In this document: positions 41,755 through 51,879 of the stretch, one piece after another
How positions within the stretch are numbered: the stretch's first letter is position 1
Layout: each line of letters starts with the position of its first letter
Origin: Leucothrix mucor DSM 2157
GTDB taxonomy: Bacteria; Pseudomonadota; Gammaproteobacteria; Thiotrichales; Thiotrichaceae
Direction of reading: 5' to 3'
Assembly (NCBI RefSeq): GCF_000419525.1
Contig: NZ_ATTE01000001.1
Location: 620,001-684,000, forward strand
Length of the DNA: 64,000 nucleotides
Notes under the pieces: model-generated
Told to the model about the DNA's origin: nothing
What the model saw: only the letters and a program-made list of their open reading frames with translations
Database searches by the model: none
Translations under genes and position numbers: made by a program

Positions 41755-42465
41755 ATGTTTGAATATATTACTGCGGGTGGATTCTTAATGATCCCGATCG
41801 TGCTGTGCTCTGTAGCGGCAACAGCAATTGTTATTGCGTTATTTCTGAAATTAAGTAAGAAAAAAGTTATGCCAGAAGGCGTAGCGGATATGGCAGGCAA
41901 GTTAGCCCTGTCAGGCAAAATGACATCGGCACACATTAATCAGATCCGCGAAGGCTCTTTGATGGGTAGAGTGTTGGCCGCCGGTTTGGACAGTGCGGAT
42001 CAACCTCGCCACATCATGAAAACCAATATCGAAGAAACCGGTCGCCATGTGATCCATGAAATGGATAAGTACATGACGACACTCGGCACCATTGCGGCAA
42101 TTGCGCCGTTACTGGGTTTGCTAGGTACGGTTGTTGGTATGATTAGCGTGTTTAGTGTGATCACTAGCCAAGGTGTAGGTAATCCTACAGAATTGGCTGG
42201 CGGTATTTCACAGGCACTGATTACAACGGCTGCAGGTATTTCCGTGGCGGTTCCTGCATTGATTTTCCACCGTTTTTTCCGCGCTAAGATCACAGATCTG
42301 GCGGTTGAGATGGAAAAATCAGCGATGAAGCTGGTTGAGACTGTCGGTACTGTTGGCGCTAAGCGTCCTGCAGCGGCGGCACAGGCTGCGGCTCATAGCT
42401 CTCAAAAAGCGATGGCTGCAGTCAGAGCGGCGCAGCAAAATAAAGCGGCAGGTGGGGTAGCATGA
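41755..42465 (+). CDS. exbB: ExbB/TolQ-type proton channel protein
   Basis: This 236-residue protein has three transmembrane helices (about 8-30, 105-135, 150-175) and the family block TLGTIAAIAPLLGLLGTVVGMI followed by LAGGISQALITTAAGISVAVPAL. The tail is Ala-rich (about 200-236). With ExbD it forms a proton-motive-force-driven motor. In this location (upstream of msbA-lpxK-kdsB) such pairs are common in gammaproteobacteria and their energised partner is not always TonB. It overlaps exbD by 4 bases. Confidence 0.92.
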   Translation: MFEYITAGGFLMIPIVLCSVAATAIVIALFLKLSKKKVMPEGVADMAGKLALSGKMTSAHINQIREGSLMGRVLAAGLDSADQPRHIMKTNIEETGRHVIHEMDKYMTTLGTIAAIAPLLGLLGTVVGMISVFSVITSQGVGNPTELAGGISQALITTAAGISVAVPALIFHRFFRAKITDLAVEMEKSAMKLVETVGTVGAKRPAAAAQAAAHSSQKAMAAVRAAQQNKAAGGVA

Positions 42466-42884
42466 ACTTTACCCAACATGTTCCCGATGAGGTGGAGGTT
42501 AATCTAACCCCGCTTATCGACGTGGTCTTTTTGTTGCTGATCTTTTTTATGATCACAACCACCTTTGACCGTAATGCTAAGATTAAAATCGAACTGCCGA
42601 CCACTCAAAGCGCTGCTGTTGAAGTGCAAAATGAGACCATGGAGCTGTTAATTGATGGCCGTGGCACTTATTATCTGGATGGACAGGAAGTGTTGAACAA
42701 CAAGCCGGAGACATTATTCCAAGCTTTAAGTCAGGCACTTGATAGCCGTGGTTCTAATCCACCGTTGGTGATTAGTGCTGATGCAAATGCTAATTATCAG
42801 TCTGTCGTTACTGCAATGGATATTGCCGGACGCTTGGGGATTACTAACTTCTCAATGGCAACCGCTCAGGCAGCCAGAAAGTAG
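42462..42884 (+). CDS. exbD: ExbD/TolR-type biopolymer transport protein
   Basis: This 140-residue protein has a short cytoplasmic N-terminus, then one transmembrane helix containing the essential Asp in NLTPLIDVVFLLLIFFM (Asp20). The periplasmic domain ends in the NYQSVVTAMDIAGRLGITNFSMAT signature. It pairs with ExbB as the proton-carrying subunit. It ends 23 bases before msbA. Confidence 0.93.
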   Translation: MNFTQHVPDEVEVNLTPLIDVVFLLLIFFMITTTFDRNAKIKIELPTTQSAAVEVQNETMELLIDGRGTYYLDGQEVLNNKPETLFQALSQALDSRGSNPPLVISADANANYQSVVTAMDIAGRLGITNFSMATAQAARK

Positions 42885-42907
42885 ACTGAACAGAACAGGA
42901 CTTCTCA

Positions 42908-44668
42908 TTGAGTAATACAAATACAGCCCCGACCAAGCCGGGCGGGGTTGAAATTTATAAGCGCCTTGCCGGTTACTCACTGAAGCACTGGCGATATTTG
43001 TTACTGGCCCTAGTCGGCCTGATCATCAATGCGCTGACTCAGCCCATGTTTGCTGCTTACCTCCAGCCCTTGCTGGATGGCACTTTCATGGAGAAAGATC
43101 CTGAAATTATCGAATGGGCGCCTTATGCGCTACTCCTGATTTTCTTATTACGAGGCGTCTCCGGCTTCCTGTCAGGCTATTTTATGGCTTGGGTAGGGCG
43201 CAAAGTGGTGACAGAGCTTCGTGAGCAATTATTCTCCCGACTGATTCATTTGCCCGTTAGCTATTATGACCGGACAAACTCTGGTCAGATGGTGACGCGC
43301 TTAATCTATCATGTAGAGCAAGTTGCCTCTGCAGCCACTGGCGGTTTGACGGTGTTGGTGCAAGATACGGCTAGTATTATTGGTTTGTTGGCACTGATGT
43401 TTTATTACAGCTGGGAACTCACGCTGGTTGTATTGCTCACAGGCCCTTTAATTGCTCTTATCATTCGTTTTGTTTCTAAGCGCTTCCGCCGTTTCAGTCA
43501 TCAGATTCAGGAATCTACTGGCGAAGTCACACAGATCAGTAGTGAAGTGATCCAAGCTACTCGCGAAGTGCGTATCTTTGGTGCGACCGACTTTGAAAAA
43601 GATCGCTTTGCTGAAGTGAATGAGCGTAATCGCCGTTCCTTTATGAAACGTATTTTAACCGAGCGTCTGAGTATGCCGCTGGTTCACTTTATTGTGGCCG
43701 TTGCATTGTCTATCGTTATTATTATCGCAACTCGCGGCGACTTGCTAGAGCGTTTTACGCCCGGTGCTTTCATGTCGTTTATGGCAGCGATGATGCTGCT
43801 ATTCGATCCACTCAAGCGTTTAACCAGTGTTAGCTCAGTACTGCAAGCTGGTATTGCCGCTGGTGAGAGCATTTTTGAAGTGATTGATGCGGAGGTTGAA
43901 AAAGACACTGGTACTCATCAGGCCTCAAGAGTCCGCGGCGAGATGACTTTTGATCGTGTGTCTTTCAGTTATGAAGGTACGGAGTCGATCTTAAGAGATA
44001 TTAGTTTTAACGTAAAAGCCGGTGAGAAAGTGGCACTGGTTGGAAAGTCCGGAAGTGGTAAAACGACGTTAGTTAATCTGCTGCCACGTTTCTACGACCT
44101 TCAAGGCGGTAAAATCCTGTTAGATGACGTATCGCTGCAAGACTATCAGTTAGCGAATTTACGTCAGCAGTTTGCCTATGTAGGCCAAAACATCACACTG
44201 TTTAATGATTCGGTTCGTAATAATATTGCTTATGGCGTACTGCGCAATGCAAGTGATGAGCGCATTCTTGCGGCTGCCAAAGCGGCACATGCGCTGGAGT
44301 TTATCGAGAAACTACCACAGGGTTTAGATACTGAAATCGGTGAAAACGGCACCTTATTATCTGGTGGTCAAAAACAGCGTTTAGCTATTGCGCGAGCAAT
44401 TTTGGCGGATACACCTGTGCTGATTTTGGATGAAGCCACTTCGGCTTTGGATACGCAATCTGAGCGCTATATTCAGGATGCACTGAATACCTTGTTAAGT
44501 GGTCGCACGACATTCATGATCGCGCATCGCTTAAGCACCATTGAGCAAGCCGATAAAATCTTGGTCATGGATCAGGGACGAATTGTCGAAGCCGGTACTC
44601 ATAAAGCGTTGCTAGAAAAGAATGGAGTGTATGCCGCACTTCAGCATTTACAGACTGATGGCCAATAA
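42908..44668 (+). CDS. msbA: Lipid A export ABC transporter MsbA
   Basis: This 586-residue half-transporter has six transmembrane helices in the first 320 residues and a nucleotide-binding domain with Walker A GKSGSGKT, signature LSGGQKQR and Walker B PVLILDEATSALD. It flips lipid A core across the inner membrane. The start is TTG at 42908: AGGA lies seven bases upstream and no ATG exists before residue 49, so a TTG start is well supported. This may keep expression modest. lpxK overlaps its end. Confidence 0.95.
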   Translation: MSNTNTAPTKPGGVEIYKRLAGYSLKHWRYLLLALVGLIINALTQPMFAAYLQPLLDGTFMEKDPEIIEWAPYALLLIFLLRGVSGFLSGYFMAWVGRKVVTELREQLFSRLIHLPVSYYDRTNSGQMVTRLIYHVEQVASAATGGLTVLVQDTASIIGLLALMFYYSWELTLVVLLTGPLIALIIRFVSKRFRRFSHQIQESTGEVTQISSEVIQATREVRIFGATDFEKDRFAEVNERNRRSFMKRILTERLSMPLVHFIVAVALSIVIIIATRGDLLERFTPGAFMSFMAAMMLLFDPLKRLTSVSSVLQAGIAAGESIFEVIDAEVEKDTGTHQASRVRGEMTFDRVSFSYEGTESILRDISFNVKAGEKVALVGKSGSGKTTLVNLLPRFYDLQGGKILLDDVSLQDYQLANLRQQFAYVGQNITLFNDSVRNNIAYGVLRNASDERILAAAKAAHALEFIEKLPQGLDTEIGENGTLLSGGQKQRLAIARAILADTPVLILDEATSALDTQSERYIQDALNTLLSGRTTFMIAHRLSTIEQADKILVMDQGRIVEAGTHKALLEKNGVYAALQHLQTDGQ

Positions 44669-45683
44669 CACGCACCCTTCAACTTCCACTAAACCAAGCA
44701 ATACCAGCCGCTTACAACGTATCTTAGAAAGTATTTGGTACGAGGGCGCGGCGGGCGCTTGGCTGCTCTGGCCGCTAGAAGCTTTATTCCGATTGGCTGC
44801 TAAGTGGAACCGCTCTAAGCAATTATCCAAGCAAATTCCCCATCCAGTTCCTATAATTATCGTAGGTAATATCAGTGTTGGTGGGACTGGCAAAACACCG
44901 ATGGTGATTTATCTGGTTGAGCTGCTGAAATCAGCAGGCTATTCGCCGGGTATTATTACGCGTGGTTACGGTGGCAAAGCGACGCAGTGGCCAGCCGAAG
45001 TGACACCTAGCGCCAATCCTGCTTTATATGGCGATGAGCCCGTGCTTATGGCGCGTCGTGCAGATGTTCCGGTTATTGCCGGCCCAGAGCGAAATGAAAG
45101 TGTTGATTTAATGCTCCAGACACATTCCGTGGATATTATTATCAGCGATGATGGCTTGCAGCATTATCGACTCAAGCGCGATATTGAAATTGTATTAATT
45201 GATGCGGTACGTGGCTTAGGTAATAAGCATTGCTTACCCGCAGGGCCATTGCGTGAACCGGCTTCCCGGCTTGATGAATGTGATTTTGTGGTGATGCATG
45301 AAGCAGAGCCACGCGCTGAATTGAGTATGCAATTGGCAACGGGTGATTTATACAACTTGAAAACTGGCGCTCAGCAACCATTATCGATTTACAAGGGAAT
45401 GACGGTGCATGCGGTGACTGGCATTGGAAATCCACCACGCTTTTTCCGTATGTTGCGAGTTTTTGGTTTGACGGTTATTGAACATGCTTTTCCCGATCAT
45501 CACCGGTTCAGCTTGGCTGATATAGAATTCGCCGACGAAATTCCAGTGCTGATGACCGAGAAAGATGCGGTTAAATGCAAAGCGTTTGCTACCGAAGCCC
45601 ATTGGGTGGTTCCAGTGACAGCGACAGTGAGCTCTGTTTTTGGTGAACGGCTGTTGGCCAAACTTAAAGTATTGGAGTCGTAA
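44658..45683 (+). CDS. lpxK: Tetraacyldisaccharide 4'-kinase
   Basis: I take ATG 44658 ([10 protein letters not shown]) as start, overlapping msbA by 11 bases, for 342 residues. Upstream ATGs at 44622 and 44631 are possible, the latter with GGAG close by. Motifs: [23 protein letters not shown] (P-loop), [43 protein letters not shown] and LPAGPLREP. It phosphorylates lipid IVA precursor at 4'. The N-terminus is about 20 residues longer than usual. Confidence 0.94.
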   Translation: MANNTHPSTSTKPSNTSRLQRILESIWYEGAAGAWLLWPLEALFRLAAKWNRSKQLSKQIPHPVPIIIVGNISVGGTGKTPMVIYLVELLKSAGYSPGIITRGYGGKATQWPAEVTPSANPALYGDEPVLMARRADVPVIAGPERNESVDLMLQTHSVDIIISDDGLQHYRLKRDIEIVLIDAVRGLGNKHCLPAGPLREPASRLDECDFVVMHEAEPRAELSMQLATGDLYNLKTGAQQPLSIYKGMTVHAVTGIGNPPRFFRMLRVFGLTVIEHAFPDHHRFSLADIEFADEIPVLMTEKDAVKCKAFATEAHWVVPVTATVSSVFGERLLAKLKVLES

Positions 45684-45874
45684 TGTTAATGAATAGCAAG
45701 CTATTAGATATACTAGTTTGCCCGGTTACTAAGGGTAAATTAAAATACGATAAAAAGAACCAAGAGCTTATTTCCCGCTCGGCACGGCTTGCCTACCCCA
45801 TTATTGAGGGTAAGCCGATCATGTTGGAAAGCGAAGCTCGTGTGTTGACTCAGGATGAAATCGACAATAAATGA
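45683..45874 (+). CDS. ycaR: Trm112/YcaR family protein
   Basis: This is a 63-residue protein. GGAG lies five bases before the ATG, and the ATG shares one base with the lpxK stop. The family core [19 protein letters not shown], then [20 protein letters not shown], is clear. Only one cysteine of the zinc-ribbon set is present. The family is small, usually placed between lpxK and kdsB, and its role is not settled. Confidence 0.92.
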   Translation: MLMNSKLLDILVCPVTKGKLKYDKKNQELISRSARLAYPIIEGKPIMLESEARVLTQDEIDNK

Positions 45875-46623
45875 AAACAATACTCGTAATACCCGCACGC
45901 TATAATTCAACCCGTTTACCGGGCAAGCCATTACTCAGTATCGCCGGCAAGCCGATGATCCAGCGCGTGCATGAATGTGCGCAGCAGGCAGGCTTTGATA
46001 ACATCATTATCGCGACTGATGACGAGCGCATCGCTGAAGTTTGTGCGTCGTTCTCCGCTGATGTGTGCATGACCAATGAAGCCCATGAGACGGGCAGTGA
46101 TCGCTTGTCTGAAGTGGTGGCTTTACGTGGTTTTGATGATGACGACATTCTGGTGAATTTGCAGGGCGATGAGCCATTGACACCATCGGTCAATTTACAT
46201 CAGGTTGCGCAGAATCTTGTAGATCACCCTGAAGCAATGATTGCCACCTTGTGTACGCCTATCGTGGATGTGGAAGACTTTACCAACCCTAACGTCGTGA
46301 AAGTGGTCACTGATAATGCGGGTATGGCGATGTATTTCTCGCGTGCCTCAATCCCTTACCAGCGTGATCCAAGCCTGGATGTCACCGATTTTGCATTCCG
46401 TCATATTGGGATTTACGCGTATCGCGCCAAATACTTACGTGATTTTGTGAAAATGGAAAGTTGTCAGCTAGAGCAGCTTGAAAAATTAGAGCAGCTGCGC
46501 GCGATGTGGTACGGCACACGTATTCACGTTGATGTGGCTAAAGAAATTCCGGGCGCGGGTGTTGATACAGCCGAAGATTTGGCTGCTGTAGAGAATGTAT
46601 TCCTAAAGCGGTTAGCTTCTTAA
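45871..46623 (+). CDS. kdsB: CMP-Kdo synthetase (3-deoxy-manno-octulosonate cytidylyltransferase)
   Basis: This 250-residue protein has the nucleotidyltransferase motif [16 protein letters not shown], then [31 protein letters not shown] and RHIGIYAYR. It activates Kdo with CTP for lipopolysaccharide inner-core synthesis. The 4-base overlap with ycaR (ATGA, 45871-45874) shows coupling. It is the last gene of the exbB-kdsB unit. Confidence 0.97.
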   Translation: MKTILVIPARYNSTRLPGKPLLSIAGKPMIQRVHECAQQAGFDNIIIATDDERIAEVCASFSADVCMTNEAHETGSDRLSEVVALRGFDDDDILVNLQGDEPLTPSVNLHQVAQNLVDHPEAMIATLCTPIVDVEDFTNPNVVKVVTDNAGMAMYFSRASIPYQRDPSLDVTDFAFRHIGIYAYRAKYLRDFVKMESCQLEQLEKLEQLRAMWYGTRIHVDVAKEIPGAGVDTAEDLAAVENVFLKRLAS

Positions 46624-46637
46624 TAAGCCAACCGCTT
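46606..46637. terminator. Hairpin overlapping the end of kdsB, between convergent genes
   Basis: AAGCGGTT-A-GCTT (46606-46618) pairs with AAGC-C-AACCGCTT (46625-46637): twelve base pairs with one mismatch and a six-base loop containing the kdsB stop codon. Only a weak T-tract follows. It may act as a two-way terminator for kdsB and purN. Confidence 0.5.
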
Positions 46638-46643
46638 CAGTAT

Positions 46644-47288
46644 TTAGTCTTGTTGGTCGATAATCACTGGTTGGTCTAATACTTCACCATCCAAAAGCGC
46701 CTGATTGTTTTGATACGTCAGGCGTTTTTGTGCAAACCATGTCACTACTTCCGGATAAATCACGTGTTCGATTTTATGAACGCGCTGCTGCAACGCTTCT
46801 TCAGTATCATCCGCCAATACCGGCACACGGCCTTGTAAAATCACTGCGCCAGAATCCAACTGAGCCGTTACATAATGCACACTTGCACCGTGATGACTAA
46901 CACCATCTTCTAGCGCTCGCTGGTGTGTATGCAGGCCTTTGTAGGCTGGCAGTAGAGCAGGGTGGATGTTGATCATGCGGCCAGTGTAGTGCGTGACAAA
47001 CGCCGTACTCAGAATGCGCATAAAACCTGCCAGCACAATCAGATCAGGCTGATAGGGATCAATCTCCTTAATCATCGCCTGATCAAATTGCTCTCGGGAA
47101 TCAAACTGCTTGTGATCAATCACCCGCGTTTCAATTCCCGCATCCGCTGCTCGCGTTAAGCCATAAGCATCAGCGCGATTACTGAGTACTAGCTCAATCT
47201 TCGCGTCCAATTTATCTTTGGTAATGCGATCCATAATCGCCTGCAGGTTACTACCGCTACCGGAGATTAATACAACAATTGACAGCAT
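46644..47288 (-). CDS. purN: Phosphoribosylglycinamide formyltransferase
   Basis: This 214-residue protein has the start VVLISGSGSNLQAIMD (phosphate-binding loop). The catalytic block MINIHPALLPAYKGLHTHQRALEDGVSHHGASVHYV contains the Asn and His residues, and the closing Asp lies in LDSGAVILQ. It transfers formyl from formyl-tetrahydrofolate in purine synthesis step 3. It starts 3 bases after purM stops. Confidence 0.96.
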   Translation of the reverse strand: MLSIVVLISGSGSNLQAIMDRITKDKLDAKIELVLSNRADAYGLTRAADAGIETRVIDHKQFDSREQFDQAMIKEIDPYQPDLIVLAGFMRILSTAFVTHYTGRMINIHPALLPAYKGLHTHQRALEDGVSHHGASVHYVTAQLDSGAVILQGRVPVLADDTEEALQQRVHKIEHVIYPEVVTWFAQKRLTYQNNQALLDGEVLDQPVIIDQQD

Positions 47289-47291
47289 TGC

Positions 47292-48338
47292 TTAGACGTA
47301 CTCTACATATGGCGTTTCAGTCTCAGCAGAAGCGATACGACCAATCTTCCAGCTAGTGATTTGCTGCAGTTTGAAGCTATTAATCACTTCATCTGCTTGC
47401 TCTTCACTGACGACCAATACCATGCCGATACCGCAGTTAAAGGTACGCAGCATTTCCATGTCTTCGATATTGCCGTTTTCCTGCAACCAGTTGAAGATTT
47501 CAGGACGTTCCCAGCTGCTTAGGTCGATTTCGGCTTTGCAGTTGCCCGGCAATACGCGAGGTAGGTTTTCAGTTAAACCACCACCGGTAATGTGAGCCAG
47601 TGCACGAATATCAAACTGCTTTAATGCTTGTAGCAATGGCTTCACGTAAATAGTGGTCGGAGCCAGTAATACGTCGCCTAAAGTCTCACCTGCTTCACCA
47701 AATGGCTGATCCAAGGATGCGCCACTGACTTCAATCACTTTGCGAATTAGCGAGTAGCCATTGGAGTGTGGTCCGCTAGACGCCATTCCAATCAGCACAT
47801 TGCCATGAGCCACTGAGCTTTGATCAATGATCAATTCACGCTCAACGACGCCAACACTGAAGCCCGCCAGATCAAAATCACCTTCGCGATAGATGCCCGG
47901 CATTTCAGCAGTCTCGCCACCAATTAAGGCTGCACCTGCTTGCTCACAACCATCCGCGATGCCTTTGATAACATTTTCCGCATCATCATTATCCAACTTA
48001 CCGGTGGCATAATAATCAAGGAAGAATAGTGGCTCGGCACCTGTCACGATAATGTCATTCACACACATCGCCACCAGATCAACACCAATGGTGTCGAAGC
48101 GCTTCATATCAATGGCCAGCTTCAGCTTAGTGCCGACGCCATCAGTACCAGAGACCAGTACGGGGTCTTTGTAGCGGTTCGGAATCGACATCAAAGCACC
48201 GAATCCACCGATATTACCGAGGACTTCAGGACGCTTTGTGCGCTTTGCATGGGGTTTAATGCGATCAATTAATGCATTGCCGGTTTCAATACTAACGCCG
48301 GCGTCCTGATACGTCAGGGAAGGTTTTTTGTCGTCCAT
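47292..48338 (-). CDS. purM: Phosphoribosylformylglycinamidine cyclo-ligase (AIR synthetase)
   Basis: This 348-residue protein has the expected motifs [77 protein letters not shown] and [13 protein letters not shown]. It forms the imidazole ring of the purine. It is divergent from recQ and forms a two-gene unit with purN. Confidence 0.97.
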   Translation of the reverse strand: MDDKKPSLTYQDAGVSIETGNALIDRIKPHAKRTKRPEVLGNIGGFGALMSIPNRYKDPVLVSGTDGVGTKLKLAIDMKRFDTIGVDLVAMCVNDIIVTGAEPLFFLDYYATGKLDNDDAENVIKGIADGCEQAGAALIGGETAEMPGIYREGDFDLAGFSVGVVERELIIDQSSVAHGNVLIGMASSGPHSNGYSLIRKVIEVSGASLDQPFGEAGETLGDVLLAPTTIYVKPLLQALKQFDIRALAHITGGGLTENLPRVLPGNCKAEIDLSSWERPEIFNWLQENGNIEDMEMLRTFNCGIGMVLVVSEEQADEVINSFKLQQITSWKIGRIASAETETPYVEYV

Positions 48339-48453
48339 TGGAGCGAAGATCCTTGCGAACCGTTAAAAACGTGAATTCTATCATGTTTTAATTCAATTAC
48401 GATGTGCGATGTGCTTTTATTGGCAGCCTCATGGATTGGCTATAGGTTTGAAT

Positions 48454-50568
48454 ATGTCGCGCGCACTGGAAATTCTTAACACCACATTTGGTTATCCGCA
48501 GTTTCGGCATAATCAGGCGGCGATTATTGATTCAGTGATTGCGGGAGAGGATGCCTTTGTTCTAATGCCAACCGGTGGTGGTAAGTCACTGTGCTATCAG
48601 ATTCCCGCATTGGTACGTGATGGCGTTGGCATTGTGGTGTCACCATTGATTGCCTTGATGCAAGATCAGGTCGATGCACTCACTCAGTTAGGTGTGCGAG
48701 CCGCATTTTTAAACTCGACATTGAGCGCAGAAGAACGCCAGCAAGTGGAATCTGCATTGCGCCGCCAAGAGCTCGATTTTCTGTATGTTGCTCCCGAGCG
48801 CTTGTGTAATGACTACACCTTGCAGATGCTTAGCCAATGCACAATTTCCTTATTTGCGGTCGATGAGGCGCATTGTGTCTCGCAATGGGGGCATGATTTC
48901 CGGCCGGAGTATCAGCAACTCTCGATGCTTGCCGAGCGCTTTCCGGATATTCCCCGCATTGCATTAACCGCCACAGCAGATCAACGAACCCGTCAGGAAA
49001 TTATTGCTCAGCTGCAGTTAGAGCAAGCGGGCGTGTTTGTTAATAGTTTTGATCGACCCAATATCCGCTATGAGCTGTCCGATGCACAAAACTCACGTGA
49101 CCGTTTGTGGCGCTTCATCCAGCAAAATCACCCGAAAGATGCGGGTATTGTTTACTGCCTATCCCGCAAAAAAGTGGAATCCACCGCCGAATGGCTCAGT
49201 AATAAAGGCTGTATTGCGCTGCCATATCATGCGGGACTAAGCCCTGAATTACGCCAGCACACCCAAGCGCGCTTTCTGCGTGAAGAAGGTGTGATTATTG
49301 TCGCGACCATTGCCTTTGGAATGGGCATTGATAAACCAGATGTGCGCTTTGTCGCACACTTAAGTTTGCCCAAAAACATCGAAGCCTATTATCAGGAAAC
49401 CGGACGTGCCGGACGCGATGGCACACCCGCCAATGCTTGGATGAGTTATGGCTTGCAGGATGTGATTACCCTGCGCCAAATGATGGAAGAAAGTACCGGC
49501 AGTGAAGATCATAAACGCGTTACCCAGCACAAGCTCGAAGCAATGTTGGCCTTGTGTGAGACGGTCAGCTGTCGGCGTCAGGCAATTCTTGGTTACTTTG
49601 GCGAGACCATGGATCAGCCTTGTGGTAACTGTGATAACTGCCTGAATCCGCCGGAAACTTGGGATGCGACTGTTGATGCGCAAAAAGCCTTATCAGCGGT
49701 TTATCGCTCCGGCCAAAGTTTTGGCGTGGCCTATGTCACGGATATTTTGCTGGGTAAAGAGGATGACCGTATTCAACGCAATGGCCATGACAAGTTAGCT
49801 GTATTTGGCTTAGGCAAGGACCACAGTATTCCGTATTGGCGTAGCCTGTTCCGTCAGATGATTGCGCAAGGTCATTTGCACATTAATATGGAACGTTATG
49901 GCGCATTACAGCTGACAGAAAAAGCGCGGCCTTTATTGCGTGGCGAAGTCAAACTACAGGCCCGCAAACTGGCGACGCCGGTACTGGCTAAATCGGGTAG
50001 TCGCTTAAAAGATCGTGCGATTTTAAGTCCGGAAGCCGAAACCTTATTGAGCGCGCTTAAAGTCTTGCGCATGACATTAGCCAAAGAGCAGGGTGTGCCG
50101 CCATACGTTATTTTCCATGACAAGACTTTGGAGGAGATGGCTGAGCGCCGGCCGCAAACCGAAACCGAATTCCGTTATATCAGTGGTGTAGGGGAGTCCA
50201 AGCTCGATCGTTACGGGCATGATTTCATCGAGCTGATTTGCAAGCACGCAGACGATAGTCCATCCGTTGCGCCTGACTCGCCGGATGCTACCTTGGCGAT
50301 GTTAAAGCAGGGAATGAATGTTGAGCAAATTGCCAAACAACGCCAAATGGTTGCCGCAACGATTTATGAAGATTTAGCCGGTGCTATTCGTGCTGGTAAA
50401 ATCTCAATTGAGCAGGCAACGGATTTAGATGAAGAAGATATTGAAGAAATTCGTGAAGCGGCCAGCAAGTTACCGAACCGTTCTGAGGGTGCTGTCAAAG
50501 AGCTTTACAACAATTTAGGCGGCACTTGGAGCTTTGGTATTTTGCGATGTGTACTGGCTGGCATCTAA
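48454..50568 (+). CDS. recQ: ATP-dependent DNA helicase RecQ
   Basis: I start at ATG 48454 ([18 protein letters not shown]), the family N-terminus, with TAGG seven bases upstream, giving 704 residues. Motifs: [40 protein letters not shown] and [10 protein letters not shown]. The RQC zinc cysteines include CGNCDNC. An HRDC domain lies at about 525-595. A further C-terminal helix-turn-helix-like tail ([26 protein letters not shown]) makes it about 95 residues longer than E. coli RecQ. This tail occurs in a subset of RecQ proteins. Confidence 0.96.
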   Translation: MSRALEILNTTFGYPQFRHNQAAIIDSVIAGEDAFVLMPTGGGKSLCYQIPALVRDGVGIVVSPLIALMQDQVDALTQLGVRAAFLNSTLSAEERQQVESALRRQELDFLYVAPERLCNDYTLQMLSQCTISLFAVDEAHCVSQWGHDFRPEYQQLSMLAERFPDIPRIALTATADQRTRQEIIAQLQLEQAGVFVNSFDRPNIRYELSDAQNSRDRLWRFIQQNHPKDAGIVYCLSRKKVESTAEWLSNKGCIALPYHAGLSPELRQHTQARFLREEGVIIVATIAFGMGIDKPDVRFVAHLSLPKNIEAYYQETGRAGRDGTPANAWMSYGLQDVITLRQMMEESTGSEDHKRVTQHKLEAMLALCETVSCRRQAILGYFGETMDQPCGNCDNCLNPPETWDATVDAQKALSAVYRSGQSFGVAYVTDILLGKEDDRIQRNGHDKLAVFGLGKDHSIPYWRSLFRQMIAQGHLHINMERYGALQLTEKARPLLRGEVKLQARKLATPVLAKSGSRLKDRAILSPEAETLLSALKVLRMTLAKEQGVPPYVIFHDKTLEEMAERRPQTETEFRYISGVGESKLDRYGHDFIELICKHADDSPSVAPDSPDATLAMLKQGMNVEQIAKQRQMVAATIYEDLAGAIRAGKISIEQATDLDEEDIEEIREAASKLPNRSEGAVKELYNNLGGTWSFGILRCVLAGI

Positions 50569-50592
50569 GCGTAAATAGCGAGCGGCCAAAAT

Positions 50593-50626
50593 AAAAAAAA
50601 GGCCACGTTCTATCAAAAACGTGGCC
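50593..50626 (-). terminator. Rho-independent terminator after yceI
   Basis: On the minus strand GGCCACGTT (50618-50626) pairs with AACGTGGCC (50601-50609), followed by an eight-base T-run (50593-50600). It lies 24 bases after the yceI stop and may also end recQ weakly in the other direction. Confidence 0.88.
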
Positions 50627-50649
50627 TCTTCACTGCAGGGAACTTGTAA

Positions 50650-51228
50650 TTACTTCACTTTAACCGCTTCGATATATAACGTCAGATCAACGTTCTTAGA
50701 GGCAGGGCCTAAGTTGAAGTCAATGCCATAGTCAGCCATTGCGATGCTTGTCGTACCTTTAAAACCAATACGCTCGCCGCCCCATGGATCTTTTCCAGAA
50801 CCGCTTAGGGTCACATCGATAGTTACTGGCTTAGTCACGCCGTTTACTGTCAAATCACCTTCAAGCACCGCTTTACCTTCAGACGGGTCAAACTTGGTGC
50901 TTTTGAAAGTGGCTTCCGGAAACTTGTCAGCATTCAGGAAGTCGCCACCACGTAAGTGCTTATCGCGCTCTGCGTGGTTAGAATCAACGCTTTGCGTTTT
51001 AATGATTACGTTAGCGCTAGACTCTTCTGGCTTGTCCGCGTCATAGCTGATGGTGCCTTCAAATTCATTGAAGCGGCCAACAACCCAGCCGTACCCTAAA
51101 TGACTCACACTGAAGTTGATAGCCGCATGAGCGCCTTCATTATCAATAGTGTAATCGGCAGCAGAAACATTTGCAGCAAATGGAAGCGCAGTGGCTAAAA
51201 GAGCCGTCGAAAGTAATTTTTTCATCAT
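50650..51228 (-). CDS. YceI family periplasmic protein
   Basis: This 192-residue protein has a signal peptide (LLSTALLATALPFAANVSA) then a single YceI lipocalin-like barrel, opening YTIDNEGAHAAINFSVSHLGYGWVVGRFNEFEGTI and ending IAMADYGIDFNLGPASKNVDLTLYIEA. Family members bind isoprenoid chains such as polyprenyl or ubiquinone-like lipids. It follows a cytochrome b561 gene by 5 bases, the usual pairing, suggesting a joint role in periplasmic quinone or redox handling. Confidence 0.94.
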   Translation of the reverse strand: MMKKLLSTALLATALPFAANVSAADYTIDNEGAHAAINFSVSHLGYGWVVGRFNEFEGTISYDADKPEESSANVIIKTQSVDSNHAERDKHLRGGDFLNADKFPEATFKSTKFDPSEGKAVLEGDLTVNGVTKPVTIDVTLSGSGKDPWGGERIGFKGTTSIAMADYGIDFNLGPASKNVDLTLYIEAVKVK

Positions 51229-51233
51229 TTTTG

Positions 51234-51776
51234 TTACCAGGGTTTCATCTTAATTAAAGTAGAATCTTTATCAATAACGTGGTGTTTGATCGCCGCGCCA
51301 GCATGAGCCGCCGCCAATACAATCAAACCCCAAGCCAAGTAAAAATGTGCAGCACCCGCCAAGTCCGCTGTATCAGTCGACAAGGTTAGTAGTGCAGGTA
51401 CCTCAAACCAGCCAAAGAACTCAATGCCTTTGCCCTCTGAGGTGGAAATTAAATAACCACTACTCGCAATCAGTAGTATAAGTAAATACAGTAAAACATG
51501 CATTTTGGATGCAATTTTTATTTCCCATGCCTTGTGGCTGGCTAATGGCGCGGGTCTTGTATTGCTCAGTCTCCAAATAACACGCAACACTAGTAGCATG
51601 ATAACAACCAGGCCGATGCTCTTATGCCACCACGGTAGGATATGATATAAGCTGTCGTAATAGCCCAAATCAGTCATGTATAGGCCAACGCCAAACAGTC
51701 CAATCAGGAGCGCGGCCATAATCCAGTGCAACGATTTACTCATTACACCATAGGCTGTCTGAGTGTCCTTAATCAA
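51234..51776 (-). CDS. Cytochrome b561 family protein
   Basis: This 180-residue protein has four transmembrane helices. Heme-ligand His residues are in SLHWIMAALL, PWWHKSIGLV, KMHVLLYLLIL and AHAGAAIKHH. It is a diheme membrane cytochrome thought to move electrons between quinol and periplasmic acceptors. Operon partner: yceI. It is divergent from a LysR gene 103 bases away, the probable regulator. Confidence 0.93.
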   Translation of the reverse strand: MIKDTQTAYGVMSKSLHWIMAALLIGLFGVGLYMTDLGYYDSLYHILPWWHKSIGLVVIMLLVLRVIWRLSNTRPAPLASHKAWEIKIASKMHVLLYLLILLIASSGYLISTSEGKGIEFFGWFEVPALLTLSTDTADLAGAAHFYLAWGLIVLAAAHAGAAIKHHVIDKDSTLIKMKPW

Positions 51777-51879
51777 TGCGATTGTCCTTTGAGTTTAAAG
51801 AGAAATACTATGCGTACATCAGGCTATGATAACCGGATCGTAGAGATAGACAATTAGAAAATATTGCTGGTGAGGTTCG

